64,000 nt of DNA from an uncultured Glaciecola sp. (GCA_947496235.1 CANMCE010000003.1:248001-312000), one strand, 5' to 3'; positions 1 to 8,894 are shown, numbered from the stretch's first letter. Translations and numbers: made by a program. Notes: a model not told the origin generated them from the letters alone.

Positions 1-256
1 TAAGGTGTTCAGACAAATAATCCGCGATAGGTGATAAGCTAAAACTTGCATCGTATTCACCTTCTGTAGGTCGACCTAGGTGAGACATTATTAACACGGC
101 TGCACCTTTTTCCAGTGCTAACTTAATCGTCGGGAGAGATGCTCTAAGGCGTGCATCGGAGCCGATTTTTCCATCTTTGATAGGAACGTTCAGGTCTTGT
201 CGAATGAGCACTCGTTTATTTTTAAGGTCTTTATCGCTCATTGAGGTAATCGGCAT
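1..256 (-). CDS. pgk: Phosphoglycerate kinase, N-terminal part (runs off window)
   Basis: Glycolytic enzyme that transfers phosphate from 1,3-bisphosphoglycerate to ADP in the cytoplasm. Translation of the minus strand gives about 85 N-terminal residues, including the family motifs RQDLNVP near residue 19 and MSHLGRP near residue 63, which form the 3-phosphoglycerate-binding site. The ATG at 256 is chosen because an AAAGGAGA ribosome binding site lies just upstream; a second in-frame ATG at 241 is less well placed. It follows epd by 12 nt on the same strand, the usual epd-pgk-fba order of gammaproteobacteria. The C-terminal part lies outside the window. Confidence 0.93.
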   Translation of the reverse strand, partial: MPITSMSDKDLKNKRVLIRQDLNVPIKDGKIGSDARLRASLPTIKLALEKGAAVLIMSHLGRPTEGEYDASFSLSPIADYLSEHL

Positions 257-268
257 TTTTATCTCCTT

Positions 269-1288
269 TTAATCTGTATAATTTAATCTATGCATGTGTA
301 GTGCGGTGTCTAGCATCCGGTTTGCGAAACCCCATTCATTATCGCACCACACTAATGTTTTTACTAAACGTTTATGACTCACTCTGGTCTGTGTGCCATC
401 AACAATACATGAATGTGGATCATGATTAAAATCCACTGACACCAAGGGCAACTCAGTGTAATCCACAATGTTATCAGGGAAATGACATTGAGCGGCTTGC
501 ACTGCTGCATTAACTTGCTGCACATTAACGTCAGATAACAAGCTAACACTTAAGTCCATCGCCGTAACGTTAATGGTCGGTACCCTCACCGCGATAGCTT
601 CAAATTTGTTGGCAAACTTAGGTAAGATACGCTCAATTCCTCTGGCTAAACGAGTATCTACAGGAATGATAGATTGGCTAGCAGCTCGGGTCCTACGTAA
701 ATCATCATGATAGGCATCTATGACCTGCTGATCATGCATTGAAGCATGTATGGTGGTAATAGTGCCACTTTCAATCCCAAAAGCATCATCCAAAATCTGT
801 ATGATTGGCACAATACAGTTGGTGGTGCATGAACCATTGGACACCACTCTATCTTGAGCACTTAATTCATTATGATTGACACCAAAAACAATAGTTGCAT
901 CCATATCATCCGAGCAGGGTTGCGAAAAAAGCACTTTTTTTGCGCCATTGGCAATGTGCATCAGAGCATTTTCTCTGGATGAATATACGCCAGTACATTC
1001 CAAAACAATATCCACATCATAAGCGCCCCAATTGATTTGACGAATATCTTTTTGATGCAATAAGTTGATTTTGTCTTGATTAACAATAAGACATTGATGC
1101 TCACTTTTTACCTTGGCAGAAAATCGGCCGTGGGCAGTGTCATATTGTAACAAGTGGGCAATGGCTTCAGGACGCGCAATTTCATTGATTGCGACTACTT
1201 TGACATGCTCTCTATAGTCTTGCTCATATAAAGCGCGGAGTACATTTCTCCCTATACGACCAAAACCATTGATTCCGATTTTAAGCAT
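269..1288 (-). CDS. epd: D-erythrose-4-phosphate dehydrogenase
   Basis: NAD-dependent oxidation of erythrose 4-phosphate to 4-phosphoerythronate, feeding pyridoxal 5'-phosphate synthesis; cytoplasmic. The 339-residue protein has the Rossmann motif [10 protein letters not shown] at residues 5-14 and the catalytic SCTTNC with Cys154. It is a GAPDH-fold protein, and length, motif context and position next to pgk support Epd rather than GapA. A GAPDH role cannot be strictly excluded from sequence alone. It is transcribed towards pgk and diverges from metK. Confidence 0.88.
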   Translation of the reverse strand: MLKIGINGFGRIGRNVLRALYEQDYREHVKVVAINEIARPEAIAHLLQYDTAHGRFSAKVKSEHQCLIVNQDKINLLHQKDIRQINWGAYDVDIVLECTGVYSSRENALMHIANGAKKVLFSQPCSDDMDATIVFGVNHNELSAQDRVVSNGSCTTNCIVPIIQILDDAFGIESGTITTIHASMHDQQVIDAYHDDLRRTRAASQSIIPVDTRLARGIERILPKFANKFEAIAVRVPTINVTAMDLSVSLLSDVNVQQVNAAVQAAQCHFPDNIVDYTELPLVSVDFNHDPHSCIVDGTQTRVSHKRLVKTLVWCDNEWGFANRMLDTALHMHRLNYTD

Positions 1289-1485
1289 TCAACAACATCC
1301 AAAACTAAGATCTTGGCTAACCCAAGATTAAGAGACCGATATTGTGTACTAAGCGAATTCTATCTTCAATTATTTATTCTTGTAGTCCCTATTCGCAGAA
1401 TGAATATCGCTTGAAAGTAAGGGAAAAATTAATCACCGAAACAAACTAAAAATTCGAAATAGGTCTTATTAGAGCTTTTTTAAAT

Positions 1486-1550
1486 AGACTTTTAGACGTC
1501 TAGAAGTAAATACTGGTAAAATTTTATTTTCCCCCCTACAATAGACGACT
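1486..1550 (+). promoter_or_regulatory. metK promoter region with tandem MetJ boxes
   Basis: Three consecutive 8-bp units lie at 1486-1509: AGACTTTT, AGACGTCT, AGAAGTAA. The central one is an exact match to the AGACGTCT MetJ consensus. A further unit, AGACGACT (7 of 8), lies at 1543-1550. A possible -10 TACAAT is at 1537-1542 with a weak -35 TGGTAA at 1514-1519 (17-nt spacer). MetJ with S-adenosylmethionine represses metK in enterobacteria; the same control is inferred here. metJ itself is not in the window. The rest of the roughly 300-bp epd-metK gap shows no gene. Confidence 0.72.
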
Positions 1551-1592
1551 TAATCGTGTGAATGCTAAAGCTAAAACTTGCAGGGAAATTTT

Positions 1593-2744
1593 ATGACGAC
1601 TCGTTTATTTACATCTGAATCTGTATCTGAGGGGCATCCGGATAAAATAGCGGATCAAATATCTGATGCCGTATTAGACGCTATTTTAAAAGTAGACCCT
1701 AAAGCCAGAGTGGCTTGCGAAACCTTTGTCAAAACAGGAATGGTTTTAGTAGGTGGTGAAATCAATACATCTGCGTGGGTAGACATTGAAGAACTCACTC
1801 GGAAAACAGTATTGGACATTGGATATGTGCATTCAGATATGGGATTTGACGGAGAGTCCTGTGCGGTTTTAAACGCCATAGGAAAACAGTCCGCCGATAT
1901 TAATCAAGGTGTCGACAGATCAGCGCCTGAAGAACAAGGCGCTGGCGATCAAGGCCTAATGTTCGGTTACGCGAGTAACGAAACTGATGTATTAATGCCT
2001 GCACCTATTACTTATGCTCATAGATTGGTACAAAGACAAGCCGAAATGCGCCGTAATGGAACTTTAAGTTGGCTTAGACCTGACGCCAAGAGCCAAGTCA
2101 CCTTTGTGTATGAAGATGGTAAACCTGTGGGTATTGATGCGGTAGTTTTATCTACCCAACATTGTGACAGCGTAGATAACGACACTATCCAACAGGCTGT
2201 AATGGAAGAAATTATCAAGCCTGTTTTACCCGCTGAGTGGTTAACTAAAAATACCAAGTATCACATAAACCCCACCGGCCGTTTTGTAATTGGCGGTCCT
2301 ATGGGCGACTGCGGTTTAACTGGCCGTAAAATCATTGTGGATACTTACGGTGGTATGGCCCGTCACGGTGGCGGTGCGTTTTCTGGTAAAGATCCATCAA
2401 AAGTAGATAGATCAGCCGCTTACGCAGGTCGCTATGTTGCTAAGAATATTGTCGCTGCGGGACTAGCAGATAAGTGTGAAATTCAAGTGTCCTACGCCAT
2501 AGGTGTGGCTGAACCAACATCAATCAGTGTTGAGACTTTTGGCACCGCCAAAGTCAGCGAAGAATTACTGACTGAGTTAGTGAAGCAACATTTTGATCTT
2601 CGTCCCTATGGATTGATAAAAATGCTCGATCTTGAACGACCAATCTATCAACCAACTGCCGCTTACGGACATTTTGGAAGAGAAGAGTTCCCTTGGGAAA
2701 AAACCGACAAAGCGTCAATATTAAAATCCGATGCTGGGATATAA
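1593..2744 (+). CDS. metK: S-adenosylmethionine synthetase
   Basis: Makes S-adenosylmethionine from methionine and ATP, in the cytoplasm. From the ATG at 1593 the protein is 383 residues, the normal length (E. coli 384). Visible signatures are GHPDK at residues 14-18, the GAGDQG ATP motif at 116-121 and the glycine-rich GGGAFSGKD segment. An in-frame TTG at 1578 would add five residues, but it lacks a ribosome binding site, whereas AGGGA at 1582-1586 serves the ATG. MetJ-type boxes sit upstream. The next gene begins 41 nt downstream with no terminator, so read-through into the protease gene is possible. Confidence 0.97.
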   Translation: MTTRLFTSESVSEGHPDKIADQISDAVLDAILKVDPKARVACETFVKTGMVLVGGEINTSAWVDIEELTRKTVLDIGYVHSDMGFDGESCAVLNAIGKQSADINQGVDRSAPEEQGAGDQGLMFGYASNETDVLMPAPITYAHRLVQRQAEMRRNGTLSWLRPDAKSQVTFVYEDGKPVGIDAVVLSTQHCDSVDNDTIQQAVMEEIIKPVLPAEWLTKNTKYHINPTGRFVIGGPMGDCGLTGRKIIVDTYGGMARHGGGAFSGKDPSKVDRSAAYAGRYVAKNIVAAGLADKCEIQVSYAIGVAEPTSISVETFGTAKVSEELLTELVKQHFDLRPYGLIKMLDLERPIYQPTAAYGHFGREEFPWEKTDKASILKSDAGI

Positions 2745-2785
2745 TCGTAGATCGTAATTATTGATTTAGGTTTACAAGGATACCT

Positions 2786-3583
2786 ATGTTGAACAGGATG
2801 ACTAAAATCGCTGTAAGTATTAGCCTTGCAGCGTCACTTTTTGCATGTGCGACCTCGCCCACCGGCAGAAATCAATTGTTATTATTTTCTAGTGACCAGC
2901 TTGCCAATTCTGGTCAACAAGCGTTTGATGCCATGAAAAGCCAACAAAAAGTGAGTACAACGCCTTCTACCAACCGATACATCGAGTGTATAGCGGATGC
3001 AATAACGGCTCAACTCCCAGATTCTGTGTTCGCCGGAGAATGGGAAGTTGTGGTCTTCGATGAGCAAGACGCAAACGCTTTTGCTTTGCCAGGTGGCAAA
3101 ATTGGCGTGTACACAGGTCTGTTAGAAATCGCGACTACTCAAGCTGAAATAGCCGCAGTAATTGGACACGAGGTCGGTCATGTTATTGCACAACATGGTA
3201 ACGAGCGGATGAGTCAGAGTTCCCTCATTGGAATGGGACAACAAGTTGCTGCCCAAGTATTAGAAGCAAACGAAGTCGCCAACTCTGCCACAATAATGGG
3301 CGCTCTAGGTTTGGCGACTCAAGTGGGAATATCATTACCTTTTAGTAGGACTCATGAAAGTGAAGCGGATCTTATTGGTCTTGATTTGATGGCATCAGCA
3401 GGCTTTGATCCTAAGGCATCAGTTTCTCTTTGGCAAAAAATGTCGTCACTTGGTGGCGCCAGACAACCTGAGTTGTTATCAACTCATCCTGCACCTTCTA
3501 CAAGAATTCAGAACCTTCAGCAAAACATGGATGCGGCTCTGGCTATTTACAACAAAACCAGCGACAGGCCAAAATGTCGGTAA
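2786..3583 (+). CDS. M48-family zinc metalloprotease, lipoprotein
   Basis: Predicted membrane-anchored protease facing the periplasm. The 265-residue protein starts with a lipoprotein signal ending at Cys21 (SLFAC). It has the zinc motif HEVGH at residues 128-132 and the downstream glutamate in HESEAD near residue 193, which is the third zinc ligand of M48 enzymes. The family (YggG/LoiP, YcaL, BepA) takes part in outer-membrane protein quality control. In E. coli yggG lies in the same chromosomal region, but which paralogue this is cannot be settled by eye. AAGGA precedes the ATG. A bidirectional terminator follows. Confidence 0.88.
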   Translation: MLNRMTKIAVSISLAASLFACATSPTGRNQLLLFSSDQLANSGQQAFDAMKSQQKVSTTPSTNRYIECIADAITAQLPDSVFAGEWEVVVFDEQDANAFALPGGKIGVYTGLLEIATTQAEIAAVIGHEVGHVIAQHGNERMSQSSLIGMGQQVAAQVLEANEVANSATIMGALGLATQVGISLPFSRTHESEADLIGLDLMASAGFDPKASVSLWQKMSSLGGARQPELLSTHPAPSTRIQNLQQNMDAALAIYNKTSDRPKCR

Positions 3584-3600
3584 AATAAATTACAAGCACA

Positions 3601-3632
3601 AAAAAAAGCAGTTCAAACGAACTGCTTTTTTA
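3601..3632. terminator. Bidirectional rho-independent terminator
   Basis: Stem GCAGTTC (3608-3614) and GAACTGC (3619-3625) with loop AAAC, flanked by an A-run on the left and a T-run on the right. It can terminate both the M48 gene (+) and the mscS-like gene (-), which converge here. Confidence 0.9.
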
Positions 3633-3641
3633 ATTTGAGGC

Positions 3642-4550
3642 TTATTCCCCTTTTTGCTTGTGCACATGCACATCCATTTGTGGATAAGGGATTGAAATAC
3701 CTTCTTTATCAAAGCGTAATTTAACTGATTCATTAAAATCAAATAACACACCCCAGTAATCGCTTGCTTTTACCCAAGGTCTTACGATGAAGTTAACGCT
3801 GCTGTCGCCTAGTGAGTGCAGTGCAACCACTGGCTTAGGATCTTGCAATACTCTTTCATCTGCGTTGATCATTTCAATTAAAAGTTCTTTCACTTTCTTA
3901 ATATCGTCGTCATAACTAACACCGAAGGTCATATCGACGCGGCGAGTATCCATAGCAGAGAAGTTTGTAATGTTACCACCGTAAATTGCTCCATTAGGTA
4001 CAATCACCTTTTTATTATCAACTGTGTGCATAGTGGTGGTGAATATGCTGATATTATCTACTACACCCGTAGCACCACCTGCATCTATAAAATCACCCGA
4101 CTTAAACGGTTTAAACACAAGTAACATAACGCCAGCAGCAAAGTTAGAAAGAGAGCCTTGAAGAGATAGACCAATGGCTAAACCAGCAGCACCTAAAATT
4201 GCGACTAAAGAAGTCGTATCAACACCTAGTTGGCCTAATGCTGCAATAATGACAAACAGCATTAATAGCGCATTAGCAATTGCCATTAAAAACGCGACTA
4301 GCATGTCGTCGTACTTAGATTTGGAAAGGACCTTTCCTAGAACACTCACTAATACTTTAACAACAATTTTACCCACAATATAAATAACGATGGCTAAAAT
4401 AACATTGAGCGCAAATGGCACAATGTAATCGTTAAAATACATTTCAATATCTGAAGAATTCATATTAGTGACTGTATCAATAACTGATGCAGATGATTCT
4501 TCTGCAGCTTCTTCAGCACCGGCTGAATCCTGAAGTTTGAAATTAAACAT
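3642..4550 (-). CDS. mscS: MscS-family small-conductance mechanosensitive channel
   Basis: Inner-membrane channel that opens under membrane tension and releases solutes on hypo-osmotic shock. The ATG at 4550 gives 302 residues (E. coli MscS 286). There are three hydrophobic segments; the third is the Gly/Ala-rich pore helix (VAILGAAGLAIGLSLQGSLS), followed by the beta domain with FKPFKSGDFID and the alpha/beta vestibule. AAGGA about 10 nt upstream supports this start. In-frame starts at 4586 and further upstream would add a short, non-family N-terminus and have no clear ribosome binding site. The acidic N-terminus (AGAEEAAEESSAS) is a little longer than in E. coli. Confidence 0.9.
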   Translation of the reverse strand: MFNFKLQDSAGAEEAAEESSASVIDTVTNMNSSDIEMYFNDYIVPFALNVILAIVIYIVGKIVVKVLVSVLGKVLSKSKYDDMLVAFLMAIANALLMLFVIIAALGQLGVDTTSLVAILGAAGLAIGLSLQGSLSNFAAGVMLLVFKPFKSGDFIDAGGATGVVDNISIFTTTMHTVDNKKVIVPNGAIYGGNITNFSAMDTRRVDMTFGVSYDDDIKKVKELLIEMINADERVLQDPKPVVALHSLGDSSVNFIVRPWVKASDYWGVLFDFNESVKLRFDKEGISIPYPQMDVHVHKQKGE

Positions 4551-4698
4551 GGCAGTATTATCCTTTTTATGTAGTGTGTCAGTCATTATGAAGAATAGAA
4601 AATGACTGTTAAATCCCAATTGCTTGTTGTTTGCACATCCGTAGGTAATGCCTACTTATGGTCGTAGAAAATTATATACATTACAACTTTTTTTGCAC

Positions 4699-4727
4699 TT
4701 GAAATTTGCACTGTAAAGGTGTATAAA
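4699..4727 (+). promoter_or_regulatory. Probable sigma-70 promoter for the small membrane protein gene
   Basis: A -35 TTGAAA (4699-4704), 17-nt spacer and -10 TATAAA (4722-4727) give an expected start near 4734, about 23 nt before the ATG at 4757. The same transcript could read into rsmE through the hairpin at 4968-5020. Confidence 0.6.
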
Positions 4728-4756
4728 AAATTGACACTTGAGAGAGAGGTGTAAGT

Positions 4757-4957
4757 ATGGAAGCTGTTGTCATTATAGTGACCCTGTTATTTGTGTTAAC
4801 AACAGGGCTTTTGGTGTTTTGTCTCACGGAACCAAAAGGTAAAAACACGAGATATGCTCGTCGGCATTCAAACGTCGCGACAATTGAAAAATCTGAAAAA
4901 TCTGAAAAATTATCTAACGACTTAGAAATAGATAAAAATGTCAAAGAAGTGGCATAG
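4757..4957 (+). CDS. Small single-span membrane protein, unknown function
   Basis: Unrecognised 66-residue protein. Residues 3-24 are strongly hydrophobic and would form one membrane helix. The rest is a basic then highly charged cytoplasmic-type tail with the repeated unit EKSEKSEK near residue 45, encoded by a short direct repeat. A GAGAGAGGTG ribosome binding site precedes the ATG and a good promoter lies upstream, so expression is likely. It lies between mscS (divergent) and rsmE. No function is proposed. Confidence 0.6.
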   Translation: MEAVVIIVTLLFVLTTGLLVFCLTEPKGKNTRYARRHSNVATIEKSEKSEKLSNDLEIDKNVKEVA

Positions 4958-4967
4958 TAATCTCGAC

Positions 4968-5020
4968 AGGGCTTACTGAGTTTGGTATTTATGCGATATT
5001 CAAACTTAGTAAGCCCTTTT
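4968..5020 (+). terminator. Long hairpin with T-tract directly before rsmE
   Basis: Left arm GGGCTTACTGAGTTTG (4969-4984) and right arm CAAACTTAGTAAGCCC (5001-5016) form a 16-bp stem with one mismatch, a 16-nt loop and TTTT. It looks like a rho-independent terminator for the small gene upstream, yet it ends only 8 nt before the rsmE start codon. It must therefore lie in, or next to, the rsmE leader. Confidence 0.8.
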
Positions 5021-5027
5021 ACATTAC

Positions 5028-5756
5028 ATGCGAATATCAAGATTCTATTACAGCGATGTCATTACTGTAGACGCTGAAATAACCCTCCCAGATGATCTCA
5101 CTCACTACATTAGCAACGTATTGCGCGCTAAAGTTGGTCAGCCTATTGTGTTATTCAATGGAAACGGATGCGATTATCCTTGCGAAATAATTGAAGCACA
5201 AAAACGCAAAATAACGGTCTTAGTCAATTCCCAAATCAGTTTACAAGTGGAAAGCCCTGCCGAGATTCACCTTGCCCAATGTATTTCAAAGGGGGATCGT
5301 ATGGACTATGCACTACAAAAAGCTGTTGAATTGGGAGTTAGTCAGATTAGCCCAATACTGTCGGAAAACTGTAACGTAAAATTAAATGATGCAAGGTGGG
5401 AAAAGAAAGTAGAACAATGGCAAAAAATTGTTATTTCAGCCTGTGAGCAAAGCGGACGAAATTTTGTACCACATGTCAATATGCCGATTAGCTTCAACCA
5501 ACTTCTCGCGACTCAAACTGGCATGGAAAAAATTATTTTGGCCCCTGGCGCAACCCATTATTTAAGCGGTGTAAAGAAAAATTCAAAGGGATTTTTGTTG
5601 ACCATTGGGCCCGAAGGCGGATTTACTGATCAAGAAGTCTACAATGCTCAGCAACGAGGCTTTATGTGTGTCAACCTAGGTCCGAGAATACTTCGCACTG
5701 AGACAGCGACTGTTGTTGCAATGAGCATTCTGCAAAGTTTGCACGGTGATATATAA
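5028..5756 (+). CDS. rsmE: 16S rRNA (uracil-1498-N3)-methyltransferase
   Basis: Methylates U1498 of 16S rRNA with S-adenosylmethionine in assembled 30S subunits. The 242-residue protein has the N-terminal PUA-like region (MRISRFYY start, family-typical) and a C-terminal SPOUT knot with LTIGPEGGF near residue 187 and the RILRTETA motif near residue 221, which bind S-adenosylmethionine. The start is fixed by family alignment, but no ribosome binding site is present between the upstream hairpin and the ATG. It heads the conserved rsmE-gshB-yqgE-ruvX order also seen in E. coli. Confidence 0.95.
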   Translation: MRISRFYYSDVITVDAEITLPDDLTHYISNVLRAKVGQPIVLFNGNGCDYPCEIIEAQKRKITVLVNSQISLQVESPAEIHLAQCISKGDRMDYALQKAVELGVSQISPILSENCNVKLNDARWEKKVEQWQKIVISACEQSGRNFVPHVNMPISFNQLLATQTGMEKIILAPGATHYLSGVKKNSKGFLLTIGPEGGFTDQEVYNAQQRGFMCVNLGPRILRTETATVVAMSILQSLHGDI

Positions 5757-5833
5757 TTTAGGATCAGAATGTCCTTGTAAAACGTATATCTAATACCACT
5801 ATATTCAAAGAATAATTGTTAAAGGAAATTTTC

Positions 5834-6781
5834 ATGTCACTTAATATTGGTTTCGTTATGGACGACATCAACGCCATCAACACCAAGAAAGACACAAGCT
5901 TTGCAATGATGTTAGAAGCCCAATCAAGAGGGCATAATGTGTATTACATGCAAATTGAAGATCTCACAATCAATAATGGGGTGCCTTTCGCTAAAGTTTG
6001 CCAAGTAAGTCTTCAAGATCAGCCAACAGATTATTATAAAATAGTAGAAACAAAAACTATTCCCATGGAACAAATGCACGCAATTTTGATGCGCAAAGAT
6101 CCCCCCTTTGACAGCCAGTTTTTGTATGCGACTCAGATTTTAGAATTAGCTGAAAACAGAGGTTCTTTAATCGTTAATAAACCCCAAGCACTAAGAGATT
6201 TTAACGAAAAATTATTTACCTCATTGTATCCTGAGTTAATTCCAGATACCTTGGTCACTGCAGATGCTACGCAGATTCGAGCCTTTCATTCAATGCATGG
6301 CGACATAATTTGTAAGCCTTTAGACGGCATGGGCGGGACGTCAATATTTCGCGTGAAAACAGATGGCTTAAACTTAGGAGTTGTAATCGAAATACTCACC
6401 AACAAGGGTCAACGTCACGCTATGTTTCAGCGCTTTGTACCCGAAATTACTGATGGCGACAAACGTGTACTTATCGTTAACGGAGAGGTGATGCCATATT
6501 GCCTTGCTCGATTGCCGGCGAAAAATGAAACTCGAGGAAATCTTGCTGCAGGCGGTACCGGTAGAGCGCAGGAAGTCACCGAATCTGAACTGGCAGTTGC
6601 CCAAGAAGTCGCCAAAGATATGGTCGAAAAGGGCATTCTGTTCGTTGGATTAGATATGATTGGTGATAGAATTACTGAAATAAACATTACCTCCCCTACT
6701 TGTGTAAGAGAAATTGAAGCCGCATATCCTATTAATATATGTGCAAAACTCTTTGATGCGATAGAGCAAAGAGTGAATTAA
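5834..6781 (+). CDS. gshB: Glutathione synthetase
   Basis: ATP-grasp enzyme that joins gamma-glutamylcysteine and glycine to make glutathione, in the cytoplasm. The ATG at 5834 gives 315 residues, matching E. coli GshB, and is preceded by AAGGAAA. An upstream in-frame start at 5816 is rejected because it precedes that ribosome binding site. Visible features are the N-terminal GFVMDDI start typical of the family, the glycine-rich CKPLDGMGGTSIFR loop, and the C-terminal EINITSPTCVREIE metal/ATP site. yqgE begins 15 nt downstream, suggesting one operon. Confidence 0.97.
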   Translation: MSLNIGFVMDDINAINTKKDTSFAMMLEAQSRGHNVYYMQIEDLTINNGVPFAKVCQVSLQDQPTDYYKIVETKTIPMEQMHAILMRKDPPFDSQFLYATQILELAENRGSLIVNKPQALRDFNEKLFTSLYPELIPDTLVTADATQIRAFHSMHGDIICKPLDGMGGTSIFRVKTDGLNLGVVIEILTNKGQRHAMFQRFVPEITDGDKRVLIVNGEVMPYCLARLPAKNETRGNLAAGGTGRAQEVTESELAVAQEVAKDMVEKGILFVGLDMIGDRITEINITSPTCVREIEAAYPINICAKLFDAIEQRVN

Positions 6782-6796
6782 ACAGGAAAGATTACA

Positions 6797-7372
6797 ATGG
6801 CTAAGATCCCGTCAATAAGCAGCTTACAAAACCACTTTTTAGTGGCGATGCCAGCCTTGACTGACCGATATTTTTCTCGCTCAGTCACCTATGTCATTGA
6901 ACACAATGATGAAGGTGCGATGGGATTAGTAATCAATCAACCGTCAAATATGACGTTTAGGGAATTGATCAATCAAACCGATGAAGACGCTATAGTTAAT
7001 GACGAAAAAAGTGAACAAATAGTTATCTGTGGCGGACCTGTGCACCAAGATCGAGGTTTTGTTTTACATTCAAAACAGGTCGGATGGTCGTCAAGTGTCG
7101 AACTCACTTCGGACATAATGATTACCACATCTAAAGATATATTATCAGTCTTAGGTAATGATAAAGGACCAGATAAAGCCATTGTTGCATTAGGTTATGC
7201 AGGTTGGAGTGCCGGTCAATTAGAGCAGGAACTACAAGACAATGCTTGGTTAACCCTGCCATTGGATAACGAAATCTTATTTGATGTACCGGTACACCAA
7301 AAATGGCAGGCAGCTGTAAACAAGTTAGGCGTCGATATTTGGCAACTTACCCAACAATCTGGGCATGCTTGA
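6797..7372 (+). CDS. yqgE: UPF0301/AlgH family protein YqgE
   Basis: A 191-residue cytoplasmic protein of the YqgE/AlgH family, whose biochemical role is not established. The N-terminal [10 protein letters not shown] and the [11 protein letters not shown] segment near residue 39 are diagnostic, as is the conserved [14 protein letters not shown] block near residue 133. AGGA precedes the ATG. It overlaps or abuts ruvX, as in many gammaproteobacteria. Confidence 0.93.
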   Translation: MAKIPSISSLQNHFLVAMPALTDRYFSRSVTYVIEHNDEGAMGLVINQPSNMTFRELINQTDEDAIVNDEKSEQIVICGGPVHQDRGFVLHSKQVGWSSSVELTSDIMITTSKDILSVLGNDKGPDKAIVALGYAGWSAGQLEQELQDNAWLTLPLDNEILFDVPVHQKWQAAVNKLGVDIWQLTQQSGHA

Positions 7373-7379
7373 TAATTTG

Positions 7380-7796
7380 ATGAAAACTGTCCTCGCATTT
7401 GATTTTGGTACAAAAAGTATTGGCGTAGCTGTCGGTCAAACGATTACAGCCACAGCTTCTCCCTTAGCAGCCATTCGTGCAAATGAAGGTATTCCTGATT
7501 GGCAAGACATTATTAAGTTAGTTGAACAATGGCAACCGGACAGCTTGGTTGTCGGTCTACCCTTAAATATGGATGGCACTGAACAGGAACTCACTCGTCG
7601 CGCGAGAAAGTTTGCTAATCGACTAGCCAATCAAACTCGCTTACAAGTACATCATCAAGATGAAAGATTATCCACAGTAGATGCTAAAGCTCGTCTGTTC
7701 GAGCTCGGTGGTTATAAGAAACTGTCTAAAGACAAAGTTGACAGCGTATCTGCTTGTTTGATTTTCGAAAGCTGGTGTGAAAATAATCCAATTTAA
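7380..7796 (+). CDS. ruvX: RuvX/YqgF, RNase H-like nuclease (Holliday junction resolvase homologue)
   Basis: Member of the YqgF family, linked to 16S rRNA 5'-end maturation and proposed as a Holliday junction resolvase. The ATG at 7380 gives 138 residues, starting [15 protein letters not shown] with the catalytic aspartate of the RNase H fold. [16 protein letters not shown]-type (HHQDERLST) and DSVSACLI motifs follow. An alternative ATG at 7365 overlaps the yqgE stop and adds five residues; the later start fits the family better, but neither has a strong ribosome binding site. Its stop overlaps that of the convergent DUF2007 gene in the palindrome TTAA. Confidence 0.93.
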   Translation: MKTVLAFDFGTKSIGVAVGQTITATASPLAAIRANEGIPDWQDIIKLVEQWQPDSLVVGLPLNMDGTEQELTRRARKFANRLANQTRLQVHHQDERLSTVDAKARLFELGGYKKLSKDKVDSVSACLIFESWCENNPI

Positions 7797-8125
7797 TTCC
7801 AGTCCACTTCTTTTTTAGGTAACGAGCATTGCCAACAAATGCCAAACTCAGCTTCATTTTCTGATTGGCATTTTCCACAAATCCAATCACCTGCGGAACT
7901 TACCTCATCCAAATCTTGCTCAAATTCCGCTAGTAATTGATTGGCTTTATTTTCCCATTCATTATCTACTAACCATACTTCTGGTAAAGCTTCATTTAGT
8001 GGTAACTCTCCCGCCGCGCCCTGTATAAATTCATTTTTAAGAATACAAGGAATGCCTGCATCTTCTAATATCTGTTTCACTTGATACACACGAAAACGGT
8101 TATAATCTTGATAGAAGCGCTTCAT
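7793..8125 (-). CDS. DUF2007 protein with C-terminal zinc ribbon
   Basis: A 110-residue protein. Its first about 70 residues match the DUF2007 putative signal-transducing fold ([16 protein letters not shown], then [11 protein letters not shown]). The end carries two CxxC pairs (WICGKC and ICWQC, roughly residues 86-103) that look like a small zinc ribbon. The ATG at 8125 has AGGA five nt upstream; the longer TTG start at 8140 is unlikely. Function is unknown; DUF2007 has a PII-like fold and the ribbon suggests protein or nucleic-acid contact. It converges on ruvX. Confidence 0.8.
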   Translation of the reverse strand: MKRFYQDYNRFRVYQVKQILEDAGIPCILKNEFIQGAAGELPLNEALPEVWLVDNEWENKANQLLAEFEQDLDEVSSAGDWICGKCQSENEAEFGICWQCSLPKKEVDWN

Positions 8126-8260
8126 AAATTTCCTATGCAAAGGGTTTGAATATCTAAATCTAAATTACAGATTAGGTTAATCTATTTTAATCGTTTTAAA
8201 CTATATAGTTCTCAGCATATTATTACTTTCGAGATTAGAGAGTATGCCAAGGAGACTCAT

Positions 8261-8419
8261 ATGCCTACAAAAGTTGTTAAAATTAATCAAAACTGGGTGT
8301 TAGTTAACACTGCAGGTCAAACCCAATTATGTAATTTCGCTGATAATTATTACGGTGATCAGCAATGTTACCTCGTACAAACGAATACATCTGACAAAAA
8401 CAAATCTGCTGCCAGATAG
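8261..8419 (+). CDS. Small protein, 52 residues, unknown
   Basis: An open frame with a strong AAGGAGA ribosome binding site (8249-8255) six nt before the ATG and a TAG at 8417-8419. The translation starts MPTKVVKINQNWVLVNTAGQ and has two cysteines (residues 24 and 36) and a polar tail ending KNKSAAR. There is no signal peptide or membrane segment. It sits alone between two minus-strand genes. I do not recognise the family; the good translation signal is the main support. Confidence 0.55.
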   Translation: MPTKVVKINQNWVLVNTAGQTQLCNFADNYYGDQQCYLVQTNTSDKNKSAAR

Positions 8420-8459
8420 ATAAGACCGAATTTTAGAGCTCCATCATACAGATGGGGTT

Positions 8460-8894
8460 CTAATTATTTTCAAAACAATTTTGTAGTTTGTCGATTAAAC
8501 TAATTAACTGTTTCCCCTCTTCCACCGTCATGCCTTTTAACTTACAAAGCATTTGTTCAGGCACAAATCTGGCTTCTTGTTTTGCTTCCTTACCCTGTTT
8601 TGTTAGTAACACTCGCTTAACACGCTTGTCTTTATGATCCCCTCTAATATGAATAAATCCTTTGATCTCTAGTTTTTTTAAAATTAGCGACATGGCACCA
8701 CCATCGATCATGGTTTTATTCAACAATTGCGCAATCGTAATATCATCATGTTCCCATAACGCCATCATAATCACATACTGAGGATAGGTAATATCTAAGG
8801 CTTTTAACAATGGTCGATATGCCCGAGTAAAGGCATTAGACAAAATATAAAAACGGTGACAAAGTTGGTTTTCTAGCTTTAGTACATCTGTCAT
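8460..8894 (-). CDS. ohrR: MarR-family organic-peroxide sensor OhrR
   Basis: Transcriptional repressor that senses organic hydroperoxides through a reactive cysteine and controls ohr. The ATG at 8894, preceded by GGGGAGA, gives 144 residues; an upstream extension to 8948 runs through the operator and is rejected. Cys12 in ENQLC matches the position of the peroxide-sensing cysteine of OhrR. A winged helix-turn-helix follows (IAQLLNKTMIDGGAMSLILKKLE, about residues 55-78) with the RVLLTKQG wing. It is divergent from ohr, and two palindromes in the gap are the likely operators. Confidence 0.88.
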   Translation of the reverse strand: MTDVLKLENQLCHRFYILSNAFTRAYRPLLKALDITYPQYVIMMALWEHDDITIAQLLNKTMIDGGAMSLILKKLEIKGFIHIRGDHKDKRVKRVLLTKQGKEAKQEARFVPEQMLCKLKGMTVEEGKQLISLIDKLQNCFENN

